The translations under genes were made by a program, and so were the position numbers. Below the pieces are notes generated by a model that saw only the letters and a program-made list of their open reading frames with translations, was not told where the DNA came from and searched no databases. From the NCBI GenBank assembly GCA_021778875.1, contig JAJYBT010000139.1, positions 1 to 6,787 on the forward strand: a stretch of 6,787 bases of DNA, in the 5' to 3' direction. Of the stretch, positions 1 to 5,592 are shown in pieces. The DNA comes from Acidobacteriota bacterium. GTDB lineage: Bacteria > Acidobacteriota > Terriglobia > Terriglobales > Acidobacteriaceae. The first letter of the stretch is position 1; each line of letters begins with the position of its first letter.

Positions 1-692
1 AGCGTCAGCGCCGGCATCCCGCGAATCTCCCACCGCCAGTGGTTCGGCGCCACCTCCACCGCCTTCAGCGGCGCGTAGTTGTGCCACGCCTCCGTGTGCG
101 CTCGTCCCGCCGGCAGGTCCACCTCCAGCGCCTCAAACGCCACCGGAATCCCGTTCTGTATGTGCCACAGCTTCTCCTGCATATAGGGCGCCATCACCTC
201 TTCTGACTCGCATATCTCCACCGCGCCCACATCCACCGCCGGCGGATGCGCCACCCGCTCCTTCTCCGTCGACAGCATCACCGGCACGCTCGTGTCGCCC
301 CGCTCCACAAAGTCCGAGTCCTGCGCCTCATACTGCTTCCCCTCCGCCGTAATCGTCCACGCGCGGAAGTAGTTGATCTTCTGGTCCACGTCATAGCTCA
401 CGCCGCACACGTTGCCGCGCCCCTGCGGCTGCAGAATCCGGATCGCCTCGCGTTCGCGCTCCACCGCCCGCCCCTGATCGTCCACCGTCTCCACGTACTC
501 GTCGTACAGAATCACGGCGGCGGCGTCCTTCACGTTGTCCGGCGTCGCAGTCTTCGCCGCCTCCAGCCCCCACTCCGGCACCGGCCGCGATTTGCCAAAC
601 AGTCCCGCCTGCGCCGGAAGGCACGCCAGCGTCACCAGCGCGGCCATCCCCGCGCGCATCGCCGCGCCCCGCCGTTGCACAGGCCCGCGCAT
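1..692 (-). CDS. Secreted DUF3857-domain protein, N-terminal part (3' end outside window)
   Basis: This reading frame is open from an ATG at 692 to the left edge, 230 whole codons, with the C-terminus missing. An N-terminal export signal is visible: arginines at residues 7, 8 and 13, a hydrophobic run at about 16-25, and a likely signal peptidase site after A-Q-A at 27-29. From about residue 50 the sequence (KDAAAVILYDEYVETVDDQG, then a REREAIRIL strand and a W-T-I-T-A-E-G strand) matches the beta-rich DUF3857 domain, often found before a transglutaminase-like domain in envelope proteins. Molecular function is unknown. The start is supported by AAGGGG eight bases before the ATG, inside the end of the upstream gene; a second in-frame ATG at residue 12 is possible. 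TGA of the upstream gene and this ATG are separated by two bases, so the genes are probably coupled. Whether a transglutaminase domain follows cannot be seen. Confidence 0.85.
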   Translation of the reverse strand, partial: MRGPVQRRGAAMRAGMAALVTLACLPAQAGLFGKSRPVPEWGLEAAKTATPDNVKDAAAVILYDEYVETVDDQGRAVEREREAIRILQPQGRGNVCGVSYDVDQKINYFRAWTITAEGKQYEAQDSDFVERGDTSVPVMLSTEKERVAHPPAVDVGAVEICESEEVMAPYMQEKLWHIQNGIPVAFEALEVDLPAGRAHTEAWHNYAPLKAVEVAPNHWRWEIRGMPALT

Positions 693-694
693 CC

Positions 695-2677
695 TCAGTT
701 CCCCTTGGCGGCCGGGCCGCGTCCCAGCACCAGTTGCTGCTCGTCGGCGGTGGCCACCTTCTCGTAAAAGTCATGCAGCGCGCCGTACTCGCTCTGGCTC
801 AGAATCGTGTAGTTGTACGCCATCGCCCGCATCACCCGCACTGAGCCATCCTTTGACGCCGCTGCCATCTTCAGCAGCGCATGGTCCGTCCAGTTCAGAT
901 TCGTCGTCTGCGGCAGGCTCTCCACCGTGTACCCCGCCGGCAGGTGATACGTCACGTCATCCTGCTCCAGCATCGGATAGTGCACATCCACCGGAATCGC
1001 CCTGTCCTTCTCCGTCACAAACGGATGCTTCGCGTGCGACTCGAAGAACAGTCCCGGCAGAAAGTAGTGCTTGCCCGTCGCGCTGCCCATCGCCCCCGTC
1101 ACCTTCACTGTGGCAATCAGGTTCGAGTTGTAATCATCCAGTCCCAGAAAGTGGTCAAAGTCTCCCTGTATGCCATCCGGAAGCCCATTCCGCATCCACT
1201 CGTTGAACTGCTTCTTCACCTCTTCCGCGTCGTTCCTCAGCGCCAGTTGCCGCCAGCGCAGCGCATCCTGCCCAGACAGCACGATCCGCACCGTCCCCGT
1301 CACCGAGCCATCCGCGCCCATGTCCAGGCTGGCCACGCGGTTCACCACGTCTTCCTTGTAGGTCAAGGGCGGCACTATCCCAAACGTCGCATTGCCGCTC
1401 TTCGCATCCATGCGCAATCCCCCCGTCAACGCATGCTTCCAGTGCATCTCGCCAAACGGGCACATCTTCTCGCCGGGGTCCAGGAACACCTCCTTGCCCC
1501 CGATCGACACAATCGCAATGTAGTCGTCCAGTTGGCCCAGCGAAAGATAGTTCTGGTCAAAAATCGCGCGATTCCGGTTCACCACCTGCATCGGATACGC
1601 CTGCAGTCCCGCCGCCTGCGCCAGTGCCACGTACAGCAGCGCCAGGTCGTCGGAGGCGCCGCTCTTCTGGTTCCACACGTCCTCGGCGTCCTTCGCCTGT
1701 TTCAGGTTCTCCGTCTTCCGTTCCGCGCTGGACTTGGTCCGCGTAAAGTCCGTGTTCTCCAGCTTCATCACCGCGTCATAGATCTTCCGCGCCTTCTGTT
1801 CCTCCGTGTCGCCCGCGCCCACCAGCCCGCTCGCTGCGTCCTGCAGCGCCTTCGTCGGGCTGGCAAACTTCTCCGTATCCTTCGCCCAGTACTTCCCCTC
1901 GTCCTTCCAGAACTCCTCCCCTGTCCGGAAGGCCGTGTAGTAGAACTCCACCCGCCACTTCACCGTATTCAGCGGAGGCATCCAGTCGCTATCCGGCGTC
2001 GCCGGCACGTCCGCAATGTCAAACGTGTAGCGTCCGCGCTGGTCCGCCACCACCTTGTTTCCTGCCGGCGCCCGCACGCTGTACATCAGCTGGCCCACCG
2101 TCTGCCCCCGGCTGTTGGTAATGGTGTGCGCGCCGTCGTGCAGCGGCGTGAACATGTAGTGCGCCTTGTGCACAAAGTACGGCTGCTGCACATCCCACGT
2201 CGGCGACGACACCACGTCGTCGTCATACTGCAGATCCAGCTTGTACTCCAGAATGCTCCCCACCTCCACGCTCGGCAGCGTAAACACCATCGTGTTGATC
2301 TGGGTATCCTTCGTCTTCACCGCCACCAGGTCGGCGGGCTTCGTGGTCATTGGAATCACCGTGCCGTCCGGATGAATCGTCCGCCCCGCCACGCCGCGCA
2401 CCTTGGTCGTCCGCCGCCCATACGGTATCCGCACCGTCGCCAGCTCCTTGCCCTTCTCCGTCAGCACCTTAATGCGCTCGTAGTAGCTGTGATAGTGCAG
2501 CGTGTCATCCGTCGTCTCTTCCCGGTACAGATACACCGCCGCCGCTCCCGGAGCCTTCGGGTCCGCGGTCATCTGTAACTCTTCCTTCGTCGGAGTTTGA
2601 AACTGCCCATGCAGCAGAGGAGAGGAGATCAGTGCGGTCAGCAGGAACAGGGCACACAACAGGGTCCGGTTTCGCAC
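695..2677 (-). CDS. Secreted DUF3857 / transglutaminase-like protein
   Basis: The protein has 660 residues and is complete. It starts at a GTG preceded by AAAGGA with seven bases between; an in-frame TAA lies just upstream and the next Met is residue 36, so the start is firm. Residues 1-24 form a signal peptide. Residues about 45-220 are a DUF3857 domain (AAAVYLYREE, R-T-I-H-P-D-G-T-V, E-V-G-S-I-L-E-Y). Residues about 290-415 are the transglutaminase-like core, and the C-terminal half is beta-rich, ending in a DFYEKVATADEQQLVL helix typical of the family. Family members usually carry a Cys-His-Asp triad in the core. Here the Cys position reads G-A-S-D-D-L-A (Ser342), the His region reads Q-L-D-D-Y-I-A-I (Asp385/Tyr386), and only the Asp (Asp400 in FLDPG) is clearly kept. 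Catalysis by the usual mechanism is therefore doubtful, and a binding or structural role in the envelope is more likely. It lies upstream of a second DUF3857 gene with a two-base gap. Confidence 0.93.
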   Translation of the reverse strand: MRNRTLLCALFLLTALISSPLLHGQFQTPTKEELQMTADPKAPGAAAVYLYREETTDDTLHYHSYYERIKVLTEKGKELATVRIPYGRRTTKVRGVAGRTIHPDGTVIPMTTKPADLVAVKTKDTQINTMVFTLPSVEVGSILEYKLDLQYDDDVVSSPTWDVQQPYFVHKAHYMFTPLHDGAHTITNSRGQTVGQLMYSVRAPAGNKVVADQRGRYTFDIADVPATPDSDWMPPLNTVKWRVEFYYTAFRTGEEFWKDEGKYWAKDTEKFASPTKALQDAASGLVGAGDTEEQKARKIYDAVMKLENTDFTRTKSSAERKTENLKQAKDAEDVWNQKSGASDDLALLYVALAQAAGLQAYPMQVVNRNRAIFDQNYLSLGQLDDYIAIVSIGGKEVFLDPGEKMCPFGEMHWKHALTGGLRMDAKSGNATFGIVPPLTYKEDVVNRVASLDMGADGSVTGTVRIVLSGQDALRWRQLALRNDAEEVKKQFNEWMRNGLPDGIQGDFDHFLGLDDYNSNLIATVKVTGAMGSATGKHYFLPGLFFESHAKHPFVTEKDRAIPVDVHYPMLEQDDVTYHLPAGYTVESLPQTTNLNWTDHALLKMAAASKDGSVRVMRAMAYNYTILSQSEYGALHDFYEKVATADEQQLVLGRGPAAKGN

Positions 2678-2961
2678 GGCGCCATCCTTTCGGAGTTATA
2701 GCGATTCCGGAACCGTCCTGCCTCGGAGCCGATAGCTCCAGTCCGGCGCAAGCGCCACAAAGCCTGCTGCCCCGCAGGTCGCAAGCCGGCGCACTCGTTC
2801 TGGAATCGTTGAAATTCCCCGCAAGTCTAACGCAAACCCGCCGCGCACGGATGTGATTCCCGCGAATTATTTCTCGTAGAGAAACTCAAGTCCGCAAGCG
2901 CGGCAATCTCCGCGTAACTAACCCCATAACTCTTCGGTAAATAAAACCAGTCCGCTCCCAG
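2678..2961. other. Intergenic region between maf and the DUF3857 pair
   Basis: These 284 bases hold no credible gene. The half next to maf (about 2860-2960) is A+T-rich compared with the window and is the likely place for the minus-strand promoter of the DUF3857 pair, but I cannot assign a convincing -35/-10 pair. A 6-base perfect inverted repeat with a 3-base loop (TTTCTC-GTA-GAGAAA) lies at 2870-2884 and could be a protein-binding site. A further 5-base repeat, GGAAT/ATTCC, lies at 2802-2818. No intrinsic terminator follows maf. The half next to the DUF3857 start holds the structured inverted repeat listed separately. Confidence 0.6.
2699..2811. repeat. Long inverted repeat enclosing three hairpins
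   Basis: Bases 2700-2713 are complementary to 2797-2810 at 12 of 14 positions. The two exceptions (2701/2809 and 2709/2801), and the adjoining 2699/2811 pair, are G-T in the plus-strand reading, so the arm pairs without a break in plus-strand RNA and has A-C mismatches in minus-strand RNA. Inside it lie three short perfect stems in a row: GGAGC/GCTCC (2725-2739), GGCGC/GCGCC (2745-2756) and CCTGC/GCAGG (2763-2778). Together they would fold as a closing stem with three arms. The left arm ends about ten bases before the Shine-Dalgarno site of the 660-residue DUF3857 gene, so this could be a structured leader, a plus-strand small RNA or a palindromic repeat element. No T-run follows any stem on either strand, which argues against an intrinsic terminator. 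Confidence 0.5.
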
Positions 2962-3627
2962 TTACTCCGCCGTCCAGCCCGCCGGCCGCACTCCCAGCGC
3001 CTCCAGCATCGTCGTCACCAGCGCCAGCGGCAGCCCCACCACGTTGAAGTAGCAACCCTCCACCCGCGGAATCCATCGCGCCGCCCGTCCCTGAATGCCG
3101 TACGCCCCCGCCTTGTCCATCGGCTCGCCCGTGGCCACATACGCGGCAATCTCCGCCTCGCTCATGGTCACAAAGCGCACGCCCGTCACCTCGGCGGCCA
3201 CCTCGGCCCGCGTCGCCGTCACCACCGCCACGCCGGTAATCACGCGATGCGTCTGCCCGCTCAGCAGCCGCAGCATCCGCTTCGCGTCCTCCGCGTCCTC
3301 CGGCTTGGCCAGAATCTGCCCATCCACCGTCACCGTCGTATCCGCGCCCAGCACCACCCACCGGTGCCCCATCCAATCCGCGTCCTTTGCGGATTGGGTG
3401 GAAGACCACGAACGTTGTGCATTCGATGCTTCTGTGTTGATACCGGAAGAAGAGATCGTATCCAGCACCGCCTGCGCCTTCTCCCGCGCCAGCCGCGTCA
3501 CATACGCAATCGCATCCTCGCCCGCCCGCACATCCTCGTTCACATGCGCCGGACGCACCTCAAACACAAATCCCGCCTGGGTCAGCAGCTCCCGCCGTCG
3601 CGGAGAAGCCGAAGCAAGTATCAGCAT
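2962..3627 (-). CDS. maf: Maf family nucleotide pyrophosphatase (probable dTTPase/UTPase)
   Basis: Maf proteins hydrolyse non-canonical or excess nucleoside triphosphates to monophosphates plus pyrophosphate in the cytoplasm. Motifs in order (numbered from the ATG at 3627): LILASASPRRRELL at the N-terminus, G-A-D-T at 94-97 with the catalytic Asp96, A-K-P-E-D at 107-111, SGQTHRVITG near 123-132, and MDKAGAYGIQGRAA near 170-183, the last typical of the YhdE/dTTPase-UTPase branch. I prefer the ATG at 3627 (221 residues) because GGAGG sits five bases before it and the family starts here; a GTG at 3639 would add four residues. Between K-A-Q-A-V and G-A-D-T there are 39 residues, against 10 in Bacillus subtilis Maf as I recall it, so about 29 are extra; this stretch contains a strong DNA palindrome. 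The asparaginase gene ends 12 bases upstream, so the two are probably co-transcribed. Confidence 0.95.
   Translation of the reverse strand: MLILASASPRRRELLTQAGFVFEVRPAHVNEDVRAGEDAIAYVTRLAREKAQAVLDTISSSGINTEASNAQRSWSSTQSAKDADWMGHRWVVLGADTTVTVDGQILAKPEDAEDAKRMLRLLSGQTHRVITGVAVVTATRAEVAAEVTGVRFVTMSEAEIAAYVATGEPMDKAGAYGIQGRAARWIPRVEGCYFNVVGLPLALVTTMLEALGVRPAGWTAE
3369..3401. repeat. 13-base palindrome inside the maf insertion
   Basis: CCATCCAATCCGC (3369-3381) is the reverse complement of GCGGATTGGGTGG (3389-3401) except at one position (3372/3398), with a seven-base loop. It lies in frame within the extra segment of Maf (about 3361-3459). That segment is poorer in G+C than its surroundings: 45 of 90 bases over 3371-3460 by hand count, against roughly two thirds nearby. 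Shape and context suggest a REP-like or Rickettsia-palindromic-element-like insertion that kept the frame open. Only one copy is in this window, so its repetitive nature is inference. Confidence 0.6.
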
Positions 3628-3639
3628 CCTCTCCTCCAC

Positions 3640-4626
3640 CTACGCCCGCAGCCCCGTCCGCAGCCCCGCCGCCGTCGCCACGCCCCACGCCATCGCCGGC
3701 GTGTTGTGCGCCATCCCAAACCGCCCGTCCGGCCCCAGCAGAATAATCCCCCCATGCCCGCCCAGCCGCCGAAACAGGTATCCGATCGCCTCGCATGCCG
3801 CCGTCTCCGGAGCCATCCCTGCCGCCACGTGGTCTGTCGCCCACTTGCCCAGAACCAGCTTCATAATCGGTTCGCCCCAGCCCGTCAGGCTCACCGCCGC
3901 GGCCTCGTTGTCCGCATAGCAGCCGCACCCAATCAGCGACGAGACCCACACGCGCCCCGGAGTCTTGTTCAGCGTGCCGCCCGTCGAGGTCGCCGCCGCC
4001 AGGTTCCCCGCCGCGTCCAGCGCCACCGCGCCCACCGTGTCGTGCGAGGTCATCTCCGCGCCGCACGCCGTCTCCGGACTCTTGTCGTCCCGGTGTCCGC
4101 TGAAGGTGTCATCCGCCAGTCCCGCCGCCTCGCGTGCCTGCGCCGCCGCCAGCCGTTCGCGCTCGCGCTCCAGCACCAGTTCGCTGTTATCAATCAGCGT
4201 CATGCCGTGTTGCCGCGCAAACTCCTCCGCGCCCGCGCCCACAAAGTACACATGCGGACTCTCCTCCAGCACCAGCCTCGCCGCCTGTATCGGATTCCGC
4301 AGCCGCTCCACGCACGCCACGCCGCCCGCCTTCATCCGCCCGCCGTCCATCAGCAGCGCGTCCAGTTGCACCCGCCCGTCGTGCGTCAAAAAGCTGCCGC
4401 GACCCGCGTCAAACGTCGGATCGTCCTCCATCCCCGTCACCGCGGCCTCCACGGCATCCAGCGCCGTGCCGCCGCGCTTCAGGATCGCGTAGCCCGCCTC
4501 CAGCGCGCTCCGCACGCCCGCCTCATGCGCCGCCGCGGCATCCTCCGGAATCGCCCACGCCCCGCCATGCACCAGCAGAACCGGTTCCTGCTTCCTCGCT
4601 GAACTCATCCGCATATGGTAGTGCAT
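3640..4626 (-). CDS. Isoaspartyl peptidase / L-asparaginase (Ntn-hydrolase, plant type)
   Basis: Enzymes of this family self-cleave into alpha and beta subunits and hydrolyse L-asparagine and isoaspartyl dipeptides. The start at 4626 gives 328 residues, close to E. coli EcAIII (about 320), and has GGGGA six bases upstream; ATGs at 4614 and 4608 are also possible. Visible motifs: VLLVHGGAW near 17-25, GGTALDAVEAAV near 52-63, F-D-A-G-R-G-S, and the autocleavage junction S-H-D|T-V-G-A-V with nucleophile Thr197. Counting from Thr197 aligns without gaps to EcAIII: Thr215 (ATSTGG) and Thr248 (LTGWGE) match its Thr197 and Thr230, and Arg225 matches the substrate-binding Arg207. The substrate-binding Asp210 of the usual GRVGDSP motif is replaced by Val228 (GRVWVSSLIG). 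The fold and probably self-cleavage are kept, but substrate preference may differ. Its TAG stop is 12 bases before the maf ATG. Confidence 0.92.
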   Translation of the reverse strand: MHYHMRMSSARKQEPVLLVHGGAWAIPEDAAAAHEAGVRSALEAGYAILKRGGTALDAVEAAVTGMEDDPTFDAGRGSFLTHDGRVQLDALLMDGGRMKAGGVACVERLRNPIQAARLVLEESPHVYFVGAGAEEFARQHGMTLIDNSELVLERERERLAAAQAREAAGLADDTFSGHRDDKSPETACGAEMTSHDTVGAVALDAAGNLAAATSTGGTLNKTPGRVWVSSLIGCGCYADNEAAAVSLTGWGEPIMKLVLGKWATDHVAAGMAPETAACEAIGYLFRRLGGHGGIILLGPDGRFGMAHNTPAMAWGVATAAGLRTGLRA

Positions 4627-4734
4627 TCCGCTTCCCCGCAGCCCGCCGCCGTATACTCGTCCTGCGCGTCTTCCCCGCGGCCGCAGCCCGGTCGTCCCAG
4701 CCGCCGCCAAGCCATCGCAGGAGAAAGAACCACC
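4627..4734. promoter_or_regulatory. Divergent promoter region, asparaginase-maf versus DsrE-like gene
   Basis: These 108 bases separate two divergent starts, so promoters for both directions should lie here. The only A+T island is GTATACT at 4651-4657; TATACT (4652-4657) is a fair plus-strand -10 hexamer, and because GTATAC is palindromic a minus-strand reading is also possible. No TTGACA-like -35 is seen at the right spacing on either strand, so the assignment is tentative. The plus-strand gene has AGGAG (4719-4723) eleven bases before its ATG. Confidence 0.35.
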
Positions 4735-5445
4735 ATGCCATCCGTCACCCGCAGATCCTTCCTCGGCCACGCCGCCGCCGTCTCCGCCGCCATCGCCACC
4801 CCCGCCCTCGCCGCCGCGCAAGCCCCCGTGCTCTTCAAGCCCGGCGACTGGAAGATGGCCTCCTTTCAGCAGCTCCTCCAGTCCAGCCACGACGTCAAGC
4901 AGCTCTACGACGCCACCATCGTCGACGACGGCAACGCCCTCGACCACATGGTCAACTCGCTCAACGGCCTCCAGTTCGGCTTCGGCATACCCGCAGATCG
5001 CATCAAGCTCGTCGGCGCCTTCCGCGCCATGGCCACCGTCCTCAACTACGACGACGCCGCCTGGGAGAAGTACCGCATCGGCGAGCAGCAGAACATCAAG
5101 GACCCCAAAACCGGCAAGCCCGCCATCCGCAACATCTTCGCCGCCAGCGCCGCCGGCAGCCCGCCCCACTACACCTCCACTGACCCCGACAGCGACAACT
5201 CCCTCTACCAGGACGCAAGCATCTCCGCCCTCCAGGCGCGCGGCGTGCAGTTCCTCGCCTGCCACCTCGCCATCCACCACCACGCCAAAATGCTCGTCAC
5301 CAAACTCAAGCTCCCGCAGACGCCCGCCGAGGTCGAGCGCGATCTCGCCGCCCACCTGCTCCCCGGCGTCCTTGTCGTCCCCTCCATGGTCTCCGCCATC
5401 GCCATGCTGCAGGCCCGGGGCCAGTTCACCTACCTCCGCATGTAG
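4735..5445 (+). CDS. Tat-exported DsrE-like protein
   Basis: The protein has 236 residues. The ATG at 4735 is chosen because it follows AGGAG and opens directly with a twin-arginine signal: T-R-R-S-F-L-G at residues 5-11, an Ala-rich hydrophobic stretch, and cleavage near A-L-A-A-A at 24-28. An upstream in-frame ATG at 4615 would bury this signal. The mature part resembles the DsrE/DsrF-like fold: an early helix V-N-S-L-N-G-L-Q (73-80), a strand with I-K-L-V-G (90-94), and the C-terminal block A-L-Q-A-R-G-V-Q-F-L-A-C (165-176) followed by LLPGVLVVPSMVSAIAMLQ (208-226). Cytoplasmic DsrE proteins carry sulfur or act in sulfur relay; the role of exported versions is unknown. Cys176 is the only cysteine and is followed by H177 and H181-H183, a possible metal or sulfur site. 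It is the only plus-strand gene and stands alone between a divergent and a convergent neighbour. Confidence 0.85.
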   Translation: MPSVTRRSFLGHAAAVSAAIATPALAAAQAPVLFKPGDWKMASFQQLLQSSHDVKQLYDATIVDDGNALDHMVNSLNGLQFGFGIPADRIKLVGAFRAMATVLNYDDAAWEKYRIGEQQNIKDPKTGKPAIRNIFAASAAGSPPHYTSTDPDSDNSLYQDASISALQARGVQFLACHLAIHHHAKMLVTKLKLPQTPAEVERDLAAHLLPGVLVVPSMVSAIAMLQARGQFTYLRM

Positions 5446-5474
5446 CCTGCCTGCGCGCGCCGCCGCCGCCACAG

Positions 5475-5504
5475 AAAAAGGGGCCGCGCGCATCCGGCGC
5501 GGTC
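5475..5504 (-). terminator. Second (distal) intrinsic terminator, minus strand
   Basis: On the minus strand, CCGCGC (5502-5497), a seven-base loop and GCGCGG (5489-5484) form a stem, extended by one more pair beyond an A-C mismatch. Two bases after the stem come five T residues (5479-5475). It is weaker than the terminator before it and would act as a backup for the gene ending at 5593. In plus-strand RNA the same stem is longer, because the mismatch becomes G-U, but no U-run follows. Confidence 0.5.
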
Positions 5505-5533
5505 GCCGCAAAAAGAAAGGGGCCGCGCGCATC
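5477..5533. repeat. 18-base direct repeat, two copies 39 bases apart
   Basis: AAAGGGGCCGCGCGCATC occurs exactly at 5477-5494 and at 5516-5533. Read on the minus strand, each copy is the 3' half of a terminator: loop bases, a G+C-rich 3' arm and the start of the T-tract. The flanks differ, so the match stops sharply at both ends. A local duplication of a terminator half is the simplest explanation. Confidence 0.9.
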
Positions 5534-5545
5534 GCACGCAGCCCC
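5510..5545 (-). terminator. Intrinsic terminator for the secreted protein gene, minus strand
   Basis: On the minus strand GGGGCTGCGTGC (5545-5534) pairs with GCGCGCGGCCCC (5530-5519) over 12 positions, two of them G-U, with loop GAT, followed at once by TTTCTTTTT (5518-5510). This is a textbook Rho-independent terminator, 48 bases after the stop codon of the minus-strand gene ending at 5593. Confidence 0.88.
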
Positions 5546-5592
5546 CGTCTGTTACGCGGCTCTCCCCAGGCCGTCCTGATCCGTCCCTGGTT

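Noticed and set aside
391..774. 127-residue minus-strand open frame overlapping the junction of the two DUF3857 genes
   Set aside because: It is out of frame with both real genes and has low-complexity Gly/Ala/Arg composition; the true frame begins at 692 and runs to the window edge.
881..2578. 565-residue plus-strand open frame opposite the DUF3857 gene
   Set aside because: Arg/His/Val/Pro-rich with no recognisable domain; it exists because the G-ending codon bias of the real minus-strand gene removes stops from the opposite strand.
2695..2700. TATAAC as a -10 box for the 660-residue DUF3857 gene
   Set aside because: Transcription would begin within the Shine-Dalgarno site (2690-2685), leaving no usable leader, and no -35 hexamer lies at the right distance.
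2700..2810. A tRNA-like cloverleaf
   Set aside because: The closing stem and three arms recall a tRNA outline, but at 111 bases it is too long, the arms have wrong lengths and loops, and there is no T-loop consensus or CCA end.
3247..4602. 451-residue plus-strand open frame opposite maf and asparaginase
   Set aside because: Same antisense shadow: Arg/His/Pro/Gln-rich, no motif, no plausible ribosome site considered convincing, and both genes on the other strand have full family motifs.
5455..5472. GCC-rich run as a microsatellite
   Set aside because: It is short and imperfect and matches the codon and base bias of the surrounding DNA.
3640..5532. 630-residue minus-strand open frame covering the asparaginase and the antisense of the DsrE-like gene
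   Set aside because: Only the last 328 residues match a family; the N-terminal 300 are low-complexity Gly/Glu/Val/Arg sequence antisense to a well-supported plus-strand gene and start within the terminator region.
5497..5545. Intrinsic terminator for the plus-strand DsrE-like gene
   Set aside because: The stems form in plus-strand RNA but are preceded by A-runs and not followed by a U-run, so they only fit as minus-strand terminators.
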